From Chitinimonas_A lacunae (GTDB lineage Bacteria; Pseudomonadota; Gammaproteobacteria; Burkholderiales; Chitinimonadaceae), in the NCBI RefSeq assembly GCF_042650885.1, contig NZ_JBHSBU010000001.1, forward strand, positions 62,001 through 126,000: DNA of 64,000 nt, read 5' to 3'. This document shows positions 32,962 to 41,010 of this stretch, one piece after another. The notes beneath the pieces were generated by a model that made no database searches, was not told where the DNA came from, and was given only the letters and a program-made list of their open reading frames with translations. The translations under genes were made by a program, and so were the position numbers. How positions within the stretch are numbered: position 1 is the first letter of the stretch; each line of letters starts with the position of its first letter.

Positions 32962-34284
32962 ATGGCGATCAGTCTGCTTGACTCGGTACTTTCCTACCAG
33001 TTGACTTCGCGTGGTTTGCCAGAACAAGCCATCGCGCCTGTAGGCACCAGTACACAACCTCCAGCCGACAGCAACTACGGCGCCAGTAGCGACAAAGTCA
33101 CCACGCTGTCGGGTTATGGCCAGCTTCTCTCGGCCGCTTCCACCTTCGATGACAACCTTGCCGCCGCCAGCATCAGCGGGCGGGCGGTGCAAAGCACCAA
33201 TGCCTCGGTGGCGACCGGCAGTGCGGCGTCCGATTCGAGCCTGGGTAGCCTTTCCCTGTCGGTCGGTCAGGTAGCGAAGTCGCGCAGCCTGCAAAGCGCC
33301 TATTTCACCGACCCGGCCGCCGATATATTCAACCCGGGCAGGCTGTCGATCCAGGTTGGCAGCAATACGGCAGTCAACGTCAATATCAGCTCGGGTTCGC
33401 TCAATGGCATCGCTTCGGCGATCAATAGTGCCAATGCCGGCGTTACCGCCTCGGTCAGCCAGGACAGCAACTACGGCTACAAGCTCGTGCTGAGCGGCAA
33501 TACCACAGGTACTTCAAGCAGCTTTACGGTGTCGGCGACGCAGAGCGACGACCCGCTCAACGGCGGCAAGATCAACCTGAACCTGCTTGGCCTGACCCAG
33601 ACCCAGGCCGCCCAGAATGCCAGCTACAGCGTCAACGGCCAGGCGGCCACCAGCGAAAGCAATACCGTCACGGTCGCCAGCGGCGTGACGGCCACCTTGC
33701 AAGGGGCTGGTAATGCCGACCTCACCGTCAGCCAGAGCTATAGCGATCTGCTCGCCACGGCTCAAAAGCTGGTCGGCAGCTATAACGCGCTGCAAGGCAA
33801 TATCTCCTTGCTGACCGGCAGCAACGGCGCACTGGCAGGCAATGCCAACGCCACCAGCACTGCCAACGGCCTCTCCACGGCGCTCTATAACAAGGCGCAA
33901 GACAGTTTCACCATCTCCGGCTCGTCACTGACCCAACTGTCGCAGATCGGTATCAGCTTCGGCGGCGGCAGTACCGCCAGCAGCCCACTCCAGCTCGATA
34001 CCACCGCTTTGCAGAATGCCTTCAACAGCGATTCCACCGGTACGGTCTCGCTGCTCTCGACGGCTTTGCAGGGTCTGCGCGATGTCACGGGCGGCTATAC
34101 CCAGTCGGGCGGCACCATCCTGACTCAGGCCGGCGTGGTCAAAGATGAAATCAAGCAAGGCATCAACACCACCCTGGCCCAGGGCTCCTCACCCGTGCCG
34201 ACCTGGGTGTCGGATGTCCTGCTGCAACGTGCCATCGACTCCAGCGGCTCTATCGTCCTGCCGGGCTTCTCGACCTACGCCTGA
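32962..34284 (+). CDS. FliD-like (flagellar cap-like) protein, orphan
   Basis: This 440-residue protein is rich in Ser, Thr, Asn and Ala, with no signal peptide and no cysteine. Its middle matches FliD domain patterns: LGSLSLSVGQVAKSRSL, GRLSIQVGSNTAVNVNI, INSANAGVTASVSQDSNYGYKLVLSG, then NASYSVNGQAATSESNTVTV with GVTATLQGAG. The first 60 residues do not show the usual FliD start. The C-terminus lacks the long coiled coil of true caps. GGAGG lies seven bases before ATG 32962. No flagellar gene lies nearby, so it may be a paralogue used for adhesion or another filament. An upstream start at 32938 is possible but poorer. Confidence 0.75.
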   Translation: MAISLLDSVLSYQLTSRGLPEQAIAPVGTSTQPPADSNYGASSDKVTTLSGYGQLLSAASTFDDNLAAASISGRAVQSTNASVATGSAASDSSLGSLSLSVGQVAKSRSLQSAYFTDPAADIFNPGRLSIQVGSNTAVNVNISSGSLNGIASAINSANAGVTASVSQDSNYGYKLVLSGNTTGTSSSFTVSATQSDDPLNGGKINLNLLGLTQTQAAQNASYSVNGQAATSESNTVTVASGVTATLQGAGNADLTVSQSYSDLLATAQKLVGSYNALQGNISLLTGSNGALAGNANATSTANGLSTALYNKAQDSFTISGSSLTQLSQIGISFGGGSTASSPLQLDTTALQNAFNSDSTGTVSLLSTALQGLRDVTGGYTQSGGTILTQAGVVKDEIKQGINTTLAQGSSPVPTWVSDVLLQRAIDSSGSIVLPGFSTYA

Positions 34285-34382
34285 AGCTAGCCGAACCGTT
34301 CGGCGGCCATCGCCTTATTCTTCTCTGGCCGAACTAGGCTGAAGAGAGGCCCCGGTTTCGCGGTGCCGAGTGGAATGAGGCC

Positions 34383-35459
34383 ATGTTCGACCGCAGCAAT
34401 AAGACCCTGATTTGCAGTGTTGTTTTCCTCGATCTTGTCGCCTACTCCAAACAGGCGGTGGCCGAGCAGATCCGGCTGAAAGAGCAGTTCAACAACCTCC
34501 TCAGCAATGCCCTGCACGACATTGCCGCCAATGACCGCATCGTGCTCGATACAGGCGATGGCGCGGCCATCAATTTCCTGGGCGACCCCGAAGACGCACT
34601 GTTCGTTGCCATCAATCTGCGCGATGCCGCGGCTGAGATGGGCTTGAAGATTCGCATCGGCATCAATCTCGGCCCGGTCAAGCTGGTCAAGGATGTCAAC
34701 GGCCGCCTGACCCCACTGGGCGACGGCATCAATGTGGCCCAGCGCATCATGGGATTTGCCGAGCCAGGCGCGATCCTGGTGTCGCGCTCGTATCACGAGG
34801 TGGTGTCCTGCCTGTCCGATGTCTACGCCGAGCTATTCCAGTTCGAAGGCTCGCGTACCGACAAGCATGTGCGTGAACACGCGGTCTATGCGGTGGGGCC
34901 GGTGGCGGCCGATTTCCACCCGCGTCACCATATCAAGCGCCATCACGACCTCGAAGGTCTGCTCAACGAACCGATGCGCCTCAACAAACAGCGCCGCTGG
35001 CCTTTTCCCTTGCTGGCCGCTGGCGTGGCGATGCTGCTGTCAGCAGGTGGGCTGGTGTGGTGGAACACCGCGCCGCGCACGCCTGAACTCAGCCTGCCGC
35101 CGGTTGCGCAGTCGCAGCCTATCCCCAAGGCGGAACCCATGCCGATCCAGCCTGCGGTAGCCAGTCGGCCCGACAGCGTGGCGTCTCAGCCTGCTGTTCC
35201 GCCCGAGCTGGCTGCCCCGCTTGCGCGGTCAGCCGCCAAACCGGTGTCCGAGCCCCAAGAGCCGGACCTGCCAGCGGCCAAGCCGCCTGCGCCGGTGGTC
35301 AAGACCACGGTGGCCAGTTTGAGCCCGCTGCCGCCCAAGCCCGCGCCGGTCCGCCCCAAGCCCTCAGCGCCACCGCCGCCCAAGGCAACGGCCGATCACG
35401 AGTGCACGCCTTACCATCCGTGCTCGCCCAATCCCCGCTGGGTGCCGCGCGATCATTGA
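34383..35459 (+). CDS. Class III nucleotide cyclase-like protein with membrane anchor and proline-rich tail
   Basis: This 358-residue protein begins with a class III cyclase homology domain (about 1-170): FLDLVAYS with metal Asp17, LDTGDGAAINFLGDPEDAL with Asp59, RIGINLGPVKLV, and GDGINVAQRIM with the transition-state Asn and Arg. A transmembrane helix follows (about 210-230, PFPLLAAGVAMLLSAGGLVWW), then about 120 residues rich in Pro, Ala and Val, ending in a cysteine-bearing HECTPYHPCSPNPRW. So the cyclase domain should be cytoplasmic and the tail periplasmic. Both metal Asp are present, so activity is possible. The substrate (ATP or GTP) is not clear from these motifs. The gene follows the FliD-like gene by 98 bases. 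Confidence 0.82.
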   Translation: MFDRSNKTLICSVVFLDLVAYSKQAVAEQIRLKEQFNNLLSNALHDIAANDRIVLDTGDGAAINFLGDPEDALFVAINLRDAAAEMGLKIRIGINLGPVKLVKDVNGRLTPLGDGINVAQRIMGFAEPGAILVSRSYHEVVSCLSDVYAELFQFEGSRTDKHVREHAVYAVGPVAADFHPRHHIKRHHDLEGLLNEPMRLNKQRRWPFPLLAAGVAMLLSAGGLVWWNTAPRTPELSLPPVAQSQPIPKAEPMPIQPAVASRPDSVASQPAVPPELAAPLARSAAKPVSEPQEPDLPAAKPPAPVVKTTVASLSPLPPKPAPVRPKPSAPPPPKATADHECTPYHPCSPNPRWVPRDH

Positions 35460-35496
35460 GCCGGATCTTGATCGGGGACTAATCAGGACATGCCTT

Positions 35497-35525
35497 TAAA
35501 AGACAAAAGCCGCTACTGGAGCGGC
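35497..35525 (-). terminator. Terminator between the cyclase-like gene and the S1/P1 nuclease gene
   Basis: A 6-bp stem GCCGCT/AGCGGC with a five-base loop, read on the minus strand, is followed by TTTTGTCTTTT. It lies about 30 bases after the nuclease stop. Confidence 0.7.
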
Positions 35526-35555
35526 ATTTGAGCTTCTATAGGACCGATTGGGACA

Positions 35556-36503
35556 TCAACTCTTCTTCTGTGCAGCGAACAGCTCATTCAAGGTCCGGGC
35601 GATCCGGGCGCCGCCTTTGACCAGTTGTACCCGCACCAATGCATTGGCACGCTCGACGTAAGCCGCATCGAGAACAAATTCACGATCCTTGGTCTTCAGT
35701 TGGCAGAAGGGATTAGCCTCTCTGATGTCCTTGATGTCCTTGATGTCCTTGATGTCCTTGATGTCCTTGATGTCCTTGATGTCCTTGGTGTCCTTGACTT
35801 CGCCATTGAGCAAGCCGCCATAGACCGTGGCGCGGGCAAGCTGGTGGGATTGGGCAATCCACTGCGCCACCTGGCCTTGCTGGAATTCGCCGATTCTCTC
35901 TTTGTGCTGATTCAGCAGTTCGGCAGCAAAGGCGGGTTCGGACTGGCCGCGCAGGTTATGGCGGACAAACAGGGTATCCCAGGCGTAATGGAGCTTGGCC
36001 GGCCGCTCGACGCCGGGCAGCGTCACCATGGCGTCGTTGCCGCCCCGGTCGTCGTTGTCGGCGGCGTGCAGCGGCTGCTGCAGGTCGCCGACCATATGGA
36101 TGATGAAACGCAGCGCATCGGCTTTCTTCTCCTTGTCGACGGCCGGGTCCTGGATCAGCTTGGAAAACGCTTCGATGCGCTGACTGGCGCAGTGACCCTC
36201 GGGGCAGAAGCGGGCCGCGTCGGCGGTGCCGCATAGCGGCAGGTCGTCGTAATGCCATTCGGCCGAGCGCGGATAGCGATTATCGAGTGCCTTGCGCTGA
36301 TCGTCGGCCCAGGTGGCAGCGCTGGCCAGGTCGTCGTTGCCCAGCAGATCACGCACGGCCGCCCGGCTCTGGGCATTCATCAACTCGTAGGCGATCAGGC
36401 CGGTGAGGCGATGACCTTCGCGACCCCAGGCATGCGCGGCAGTGACGGGCAGCAAGGACAGAGTCAGCAGGGTGGCAGTGAACAGGCTGCGGGTGGGGAA
36501 CAT
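35556..36503 (-). CDS. Secreted S1/P1 zinc nuclease
   Basis: This 315-residue exported nuclease has a signal peptide of 25 residues. The mature protein begins AWGREGHRLTGLIAYE, with Trp as the N-terminal zinc ligand, as in P1 nuclease. Other zinc ligands are visible: ATWADD, WHYDDLP, IIHMVGDLQQPLHA and HYAWDTLF. It cuts single-stranded DNA or RNA outside the cytoplasm. Between the active-site half and the C-terminus sits a tandem repeat, KDT followed by seven KDI, encoded by eight 9-bp units. The start ATG at 36503 fits the signal peptide; the longer frame to 36581 does not. Confidence 0.92.
   Translation of the reverse strand: MFPTRSLFTATLLTLSLLPVTAAHAWGREGHRLTGLIAYELMNAQSRAAVRDLLGNDDLASAATWADDQRKALDNRYPRSAEWHYDDLPLCGTADAARFCPEGHCASQRIEAFSKLIQDPAVDKEKKADALRFIIHMVGDLQQPLHAADNDDRGGNDAMVTLPGVERPAKLHYAWDTLFVRHNLRGQSEPAFAAELLNQHKERIGEFQQGQVAQWIAQSHQLARATVYGGLLNGEVKDTKDIKDIKDIKDIKDIKDIKDIREANPFCQLKTKDREFVLDAAYVERANALVRVQLVKGGARIARTLNELFAAQKKS
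35724..35795 (-). repeat. 9-bp tandem repeat inside the S1/P1 nuclease gene
   Basis: Seven identical units of GATGTCCTT and one GGTGTCCTT (plus-strand reading) are adjacent. Each unit encodes Lys-Asp-Ile (the last, Lys-Asp-Thr) on the minus strand, so copy number can change without a frameshift. Confidence 0.95.
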
Positions 36504-37157
36504 GGACGAACCTTCTGAAACGGCGATGGAAAAGGCGGCGATTATCGCATGGGGCCAAGACGGGACAGAGCGATAGAGCACGCTGGCGACAGGATGAAAC
36601 CCGACTGCCTGGATTATCTTTGCCTGCTGATTTACATAATCAAATGGAGGGGAAGCAAATGCGAAAAACCGGTCAGCAAGAAGAGGAGGGTTGGCTCGTG
36701 GCTACAGCCGCTGTATGACAGGGTCGGGATTGGGAGTGGTGGAGGCAGAAAGAAGAAAGGTGAGCTTCTGGCGACAATCAAAGCGTGTTACCAGAATCTG
36801 CGCCGGTGTCTGAGGCAGGAGCATTTCCAGCCAGTTCGGAGTCAGCGTATCCGGACTTCAAAGCACTGGCACTGAGCATTCAACCAGGCTTGGCGGCGAC
36901 GCCGGTTTACATGGATAGGTACAAGAGAAGGTGAGCCTTGGAGGAGAAGGGGACAGATTGGGACAATGTGGAAATGCTTTAATACGTCATCCAGTGCGGC
37001 ATTCAGTTATGGAGAGGACAAATCGGGACATGGTGGACTCCCGATTCCCTGTCCAGACAGAACAGATTTGGGCATTCCCTGACAGCAGCGCTGATCTATT
37101 CTGCGGAGAGATTGGTACGGCATCCTCAATCCAGGCTTCTTGCCTCTGAAAAAAACC
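36504..37157. other. Gene-free stretch between the nuclease and ion-channel genes
   Basis: No gene is supported. It holds a family A repeat (36820-36919) and two copies of a short motif related to GGGGACAGATTGGGACA (36945 and 37013). Similar motifs occur at 35467 and 35540. These may be decay products of a small mobile element, but no transposase is seen. Confidence 0.55.
36820..36919 (+). repeat. Family A dispersed repeat, copy 6
   Basis: It contains AGCATTTCCAGCCAGTTCGG, GTCAGCGTATCCGGAC, TTCAAAGCACTGGC, CATTCAACCAGGCTTGGCGG and GACGCCGGTTTACATGGATA. It matches copies 2 and 4 closely. Confidence 0.7.
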
Positions 37158-37862
37158 ATGTCCACCACACCTGACTCCCCTCCGAGCATCTGGCGCCGTC
37201 TGCGCCTGCCGTATTCCCATGAACCCAATGCATGGCTGTTGCTTGCCCTGGTCACGCTGGTCATCTCCTATCCATTCCTCGACGACTATGACGGCGGCCG
37301 CGCAGCGATTGCGATTTTCGATCTGGCGATCCTGATGCTGGCGCTGCGCGCGGTGCAGGCCGATGGAGGGGAGAAAAAAATCGGCTATCTGCTGGTGATC
37401 CCGGCCGTTGTGCTGCATGTCTCCGCCGCGCTGGTGGCCCTCCCTGCGCTGCTGCTGGCGAGCTATGGTGCGCAGGCGGCGTTCCATGGCTTTGTCGTGA
37501 TTTGCCTGCTGCGCTATATGCTGCGCGACGACATCATGACGCTCGACGAACTGTTCGCCGCCGCCGCGTTTTACGTGCTGCTGGCGTTCGTGTTTGCCTA
37601 TCTGTACGCCTGCATCGAACAGTTGGTGCCGGGCGCCTTCTTTATCAACGAAGCCAATCGTGCGCCCGATTCGGTGCGCTGGTGGGATTTGCTGTATTTC
37701 AGCTTCACTTGCCTGACCAGCGTTGGTTTCGGCGATATCACCCCGGTCAGCGACTATGCCCGCTCGCTGGTGATGATCCAGCAGATGGTCGGCGTGCTGT
37801 ATTTCGCCCTGATCGTGTCGCGGCTGGTGTCGCTACAGACCAAAGGGAAAAAGCGTGACTAG
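37158..37862 (+). CDS. Ion channel family protein (potassium-channel-like pore)
   Basis: This 234-residue membrane protein has about five to six transmembrane helices. The last two flank a pore loop, FTCLTSVGFGDITPV, whose TSVGFGD resembles the K+ selectivity filter TVGYGD/TVGFGD. The first helices carry few charges and show no voltage-sensor arginine ladder. Expected role: passive cation, probably K+, conductance. The ATG at 37158 is preferred over a TTG at 37140. No partner gene is adjacent; the downstream smr gene is convergent. Confidence 0.85.
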   Translation: MSTTPDSPPSIWRRLRLPYSHEPNAWLLLALVTLVISYPFLDDYDGGRAAIAIFDLAILMLALRAVQADGGEKKIGYLLVIPAVVLHVSAALVALPALLLASYGAQAAFHGFVVICLLRYMLRDDIMTLDELFAAAAFYVLLAFVFAYLYACIEQLVPGAFFINEANRAPDSVRWWDLLYFSFTCLTSVGFGDITPVSDYARSLVMIQQMVGVLYFALIVSRLVSLQTKGKKRD

Positions 37863-37963
37863 GTGCGCCATGGACGAGCTGGAAATCGAGCTGTGTTGAC
37901 GTTGTCCACGACCTCGGCAACCACGATGACCGGTCCGCTGCTCCCACCGCACGGTTGACGCTG

Positions 37964-38587
37964 CTAGACGCCTTTGGCCCCACGCAGCAACACGATCACC
38001 GCCCCGGCACCGCCTTCGGCTGCGCGGGCCTGGGTGAAAGCCAGTACTTCCTGCCGCTGCCACAGCCAGTTGCGCAGCTTGTTCTTCAGCACCGGTTCCT
38101 GATCGCGCGAGCCATAGCCTTTGCCGTGAATGATGCGAAGACAGCGCCGTCCGCGCTGCATCGCCCGATGGAGGAATTCGCCCACTGCCACCCGTGCCTC
38201 GTCACTGCCCAGTCCATGCAGATCGAGTTCGGCCTGCACCAGCCAATGGCCGCGCCGCAGCTTGCGCAGCGTGTCGAGCTTCTGGCCGGGGCGCAGAAAC
38301 ATCAGTTCTTCGTCGGCGGAGAGTTCATCCCACGGCCAGGCATCAGTCATGGCGTCGTGTACCACCCGTTCGATCTCGACGATCTGGCGGCGCGGCATGC
38401 TCGACGGCTTCTGCGGCGGATGCGGGTAAGGCAGTGGATGGTCGAGCGGAATCACATCCCGGGTCGCCTGGCGAAACAGGGTGGACGGATCGTCGGGCGG
38501 CGGCGGAGGAGGCGGCGGGGGCGGTGCGGGCGACGTTTTCAGCCGGGCTTTGAGCGCCCGCAGCATGCGCTCGGTATCGGGTTTCAT
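37964..38587 (-). CDS. Smr domain protein
   Basis: This 207-residue protein has a C-terminal Smr domain (about 115-207) with AELDLHGLGSDEARVAVGEFLHRA, CLRIIHGKGYGS and AGAVIVLLRGA. These are the LDLHG and HGxG motifs of MutS2/SmrA-like nucleases. The N-terminal third is low complexity, with ten consecutive prolines near residues 23-32 and a second proline-rich stretch. The Smr domain cleaves DNA or RNA in several relatives. The ATG at 38587 lies only a few bases after the trxB terminator, with no clear ribosome-binding site, so a start at the downstream ATG 38566 is possible. Confidence 0.88.
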   Translation of the reverse strand: MKPDTERMLRALKARLKTSPAPPPPPPPPPPDDPSTLFRQATRDVIPLDHPLPYPHPPQKPSSMPRRQIVEIERVVHDAMTDAWPWDELSADEELMFLRPGQKLDTLRKLRRGHWLVQAELDLHGLGSDEARVAVGEFLHRAMQRGRRCLRIIHGKGYGSRDQEPVLKNKLRNWLWQRQEVLAFTQARAAEGGAGAVIVLLRGAKGV

Positions 38588-38591
38588 GCAC

Positions 38592-38621
38592 AAAAAGCCG
38601 CCGTCCAGGCTGGACGGCGGC
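38592..38621 (-). terminator. Terminator after trxB, abutting the smr start
   Basis: On the minus strand a 10-bp stem GCCGCCGTCC/GGACGGCGGC is followed by TTTTT. The T run ends four bases before the smr ATG. Confidence 0.8.
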
Positions 38622-38628
38622 GGCGGGC

Positions 38629-39585
38629 TTACTTGAGGGTATCGAGGTACTTGTCGGCGTCGAGTGCGGCCATGCAACCGGTCGCGGCGCTGGTGACGGC
38701 CTGACGGTAGATATGATCCTGCACATCGCCGGCAGCGAAGACGCCCGGCACGCTGGTGGCGGTGGCATTGCCGTCGCGGCCGCCACGGGTGATCAGGTAG
38801 CCGGTCGAATCCATCTCCAGCTGACCCTTGAACAGATCGGTATTGGGCTTGTGGCCGATGGCGATAAAGGCGCCTGTCACATCGAGCTGCTTGGTGGCAC
38901 CGGTCTTCTGGTGCTTGATCCGGACACCGGTGACACCGGCATCGTCGCCCAGCACTTCATCGAGCACATGGTCGAGTTCAAGGCTGATCTTGCCGCTGGC
39001 GACCTTTTCCATCAGATGATCGACCATGATCTTCTCGGCGCGGAAGGTGTCACGACGGTGGATCAGGGTGACATGGCTGGCGATATTGGCCAGATAGAGC
39101 GCTTCTTCGACGGCGGTATTGCCGCCACCGACCACGCAGACCTTCTGGTTGCGATAGAAGAAGCCATCACAGGTGGCGCAGCCCGACACGCCCCGGCCCA
39201 TGAATGCCTGTTCCGATTCCAGCCCCAGATATTGGGCCGATGCACCAGTGGCGATGATCAGGGCATCGCAAGTATATTCGCCGCTATCGCCGATCAGCCG
39301 CAGCGGGCGCTGGTCGAGTTTGACCGTATGGATCTGGTCGAAAATCATCTCGGTGCCAAAGCGGGTGGCGTGCTTCTCGAAGCGCTGCATCAGCTCCGGG
39401 CCCTGTACGCCGTCGGCGTCGGCCGGCCAGTTGTCCACGTCGGTGGTGGTCATCAGTTGGCCACCTTGGGCCAGACCGGTGATCAGCACCGGCTTGAGGT
39501 TGGCACGGGCGGCATAGACGGCGGCCGTGTAGCCGGCAGGACCGGAACCCAGGATGATAAGACGGCTGTGCTTGACTTCGGACAT
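38629..39585 (-). CDS. trxB: Thioredoxin reductase
   Basis: This 318-residue FAD/NADPH disulfide reductase recycles thioredoxin. The FAD motif is LIILGSGPAGYTAAVYAARA at residues 9-28, the redox pair is Cys136/Cys139 in GCATCDGFFY, the NADPH-site motif is VVGGGNTAVEEALYLA, and the C-terminal FAD motif is GVFAAGDVQDHIYRQAVTSA. All residues expected for activity are present. The start at 39585 was chosen as MSEVKHSRL, since upstream sequence is not conserved-looking. The gene is divergent from the mlaE-like gene. Confidence 0.95.
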   Translation of the reverse strand: MSEVKHSRLIILGSGPAGYTAAVYAARANLKPVLITGLAQGGQLMTTTDVDNWPADADGVQGPELMQRFEKHATRFGTEMIFDQIHTVKLDQRPLRLIGDSGEYTCDALIIATGASAQYLGLESEQAFMGRGVSGCATCDGFFYRNQKVCVVGGGNTAVEEALYLANIASHVTLIHRRDTFRAEKIMVDHLMEKVASGKISLELDHVLDEVLGDDAGVTGVRIKHQKTGATKQLDVTGAFIAIGHKPNTDLFKGQLEMDSTGYLITRGGRDGNATATSVPGVFAAGDVQDHIYRQAVTSAATGCMAALDADKYLDTLK

Positions 39586-39757
39586 GATGGCTATCCTTGA
39601 GCGAAGGCGGAAAAAGAGAGGGCGGGTTTCCCCGGCTGCCACGGTAGGCAAAAATCGGCGATAGTATAAGCCGGTATGGCTAAAGGTATTAAATTGATTA
39701 TATCTATCTCCCCTATAGAACCCCAGGGGTCGGACGCATGAACAAGATGGTGAAGCG

Positions 39758-40468
39758 ATGCGTCTGCTGCGTCTGACGCTGGCCGTACTGGCCGCGCTGC
39801 CCAGTCTGCGACGCTGGCCAGTGCAGCGGGTGCTGTGGAAGCAGATCTACTTTTCCGGCATCGAAGCGATGCCGCTGCTGCTGTTTATTGCGGTGGCGGT
39901 CGGCGGCATCGTGGTGGCGCAGCTTCACTATCAGATTGGTCAGAGCGCCGAAGGCAGCCTGCGCTTATTGGCCTCGATTTCCCTGTCCGAACTCTCTCCC
40001 TTGTTGACCGCCATCGTGCTGACCGCCCGGTCCAGCTCGGCGATGGCCAGTGAACTGGCACTGATGCGCGCCCATGGCGAACTGAGCGCCCTGGAGCGCA
40101 GTGGCGTGCCGCTGGTCGATTATCTGATCCTGCCGCGCGTGCTGGGCATGACTTGCGCCGCGGCCCTCACCACCTTCTATTTTGCGCTGGCCAGTGTGCT
40201 GGCAGGCGCTGTTGGTGTCGCCGGCTTCAACTGGTTCTATGAACTGTCACGGCTGCCCGAGAGTCTGTCGATCCAGGTGCTCGCCTGGTGTCTGATCAAA
40301 AGCCTCGGCTTTGGCGCCGTGATGGCGCTGGTGGCCTGCTCGCGTGGGCTCGCAGCCAGCGGGAATGCGGTCGAAGTGCCGATTGCGGCGAGCAATGCGG
40401 TGATCCGCGCCATGCTGGCGCTGTTTGCGCTCGATCTGCTGTTCATCGGGCTGGGGAAGATGGCATGA
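39758..40468 (+). CDS. MlaE-family lipid ABC transporter permease
   Basis: This 236-residue permease is of the MlaE family. Five hydrophobic segments and the motif ELSPLLTAIVLTARSSSAMASELALMRAHGELSALERSG (residues about 87-125) match the coupling region of MlaE, although the family's conserved SEIGAMRVTEQIDAL is altered here. The LILPRVLGMTCAAALTTFYF helix is also typical. It overlaps the next gene by four bases (ATGA). It starts an operon of four: permease, ATPase-like subunit, MlaD, lipoprotein. Such systems move phospholipids or other hydrophobic molecules across the periplasm. Confidence 0.88.
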   Translation: MRLLRLTLAVLAALPSLRRWPVQRVLWKQIYFSGIEAMPLLLFIAVAVGGIVVAQLHYQIGQSAEGSLRLLASISLSELSPLLTAIVLTARSSSAMASELALMRAHGELSALERSGVPLVDYLILPRVLGMTCAAALTTFYFALASVLAGAVGVAGFNWFYELSRLPESLSIQVLAWCLIKSLGFGAVMALVACSRGLAASGNAVEVPIAASNAVIRAMLALFALDLLFIGLGKMA

Positions 40469-41007
40469 GCCAGCCACCGTCGCCGACCGATGTGCTGCCG
40501 CTGATCCAGCGTCTGCTGCAAGGCGAGCGGCTATGGCGCCCGGCCAATGGCGCCGAGCGCGAGAGCTTGTTCGATGCGGTGGCTGAGTTGCTGCCCGGGC
40601 CGATCGGCTGGCTGCCGGCCGAAAACGGCCTGTTGGCCAATCTGCGGGCCTGGGAGAATCTGGTCCTGCCGCTTTGCTACCATCGCGGCGACGGACCGGA
40701 CCCGCTGCTCGAGCGCCGGCTCAACCACTTGCTGGGTCAACTGGGTTTTGAGACCGACGAGATCGAGCGCTTGTGCGCCAGTCCGATCGGTCAGCTGAGC
40801 CATCGTCGCCGCCGTCTGCTGTGCGGAGTGCGGGCGATGCTGTCGGGTTGCCGGGTGCTGCTGATCGAAGCCGAATGGCTGCAACGGCTCGACGACGATG
40901 AGGCGCCGCTGTGGCAGGCGCTGTTCGAACAGGAACTCCCCGGCGCCGGCTGGCTGGTGGTCGGCCACAAGGCCCCGGCCTCGCTATGGCGCTGTAGTGC
41001 GGATTGA
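40465..41007 (+). CDS. Degenerate ABC ATPase-like subunit without Walker A
   Basis: This 180-residue protein sits exactly where the MlaF ATPase should be, between permease and MlaD, with ATGA overlap. A Q-loop-like block IGWLPAENGLLANLRAWENLVLPLCYH is followed by the helical region and by a signature-like LSHRRRRLLCGVRAMLSGCRVLLIEAEW, where Walker B is LLIEAEW instead of LLxDEP. There is no Walker A in the first 60 residues (LLQGERLWRPANGAERESL). The expected hydrolytic residues are missing or changed, so it probably does not hydrolyse ATP by itself. It may be a pseudo-ATPase or work with another ATPase. The length (180 versus about 250-270) suggests that most of the N-terminal lobe was lost. 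Confidence 0.75.
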   Translation: MSQPPSPTDVLPLIQRLLQGERLWRPANGAERESLFDAVAELLPGPIGWLPAENGLLANLRAWENLVLPLCYHRGDGPDPLLERRLNHLLGQLGFETDEIERLCASPIGQLSHRRRRLLCGVRAMLSGCRVLLIEAEWLQRLDDDEAPLWQALFEQELPGAGWLVVGHKAPASLWRCSAD

Positions 41008-41010
41008 GCC

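Noticed and set aside
35724..35795. Short direct repeats that might be a CRISPR array
   Set aside because: The units are 9 bp with no spacers, lie inside a reading frame and encode Lys-Asp-Ile. There are no cas genes.
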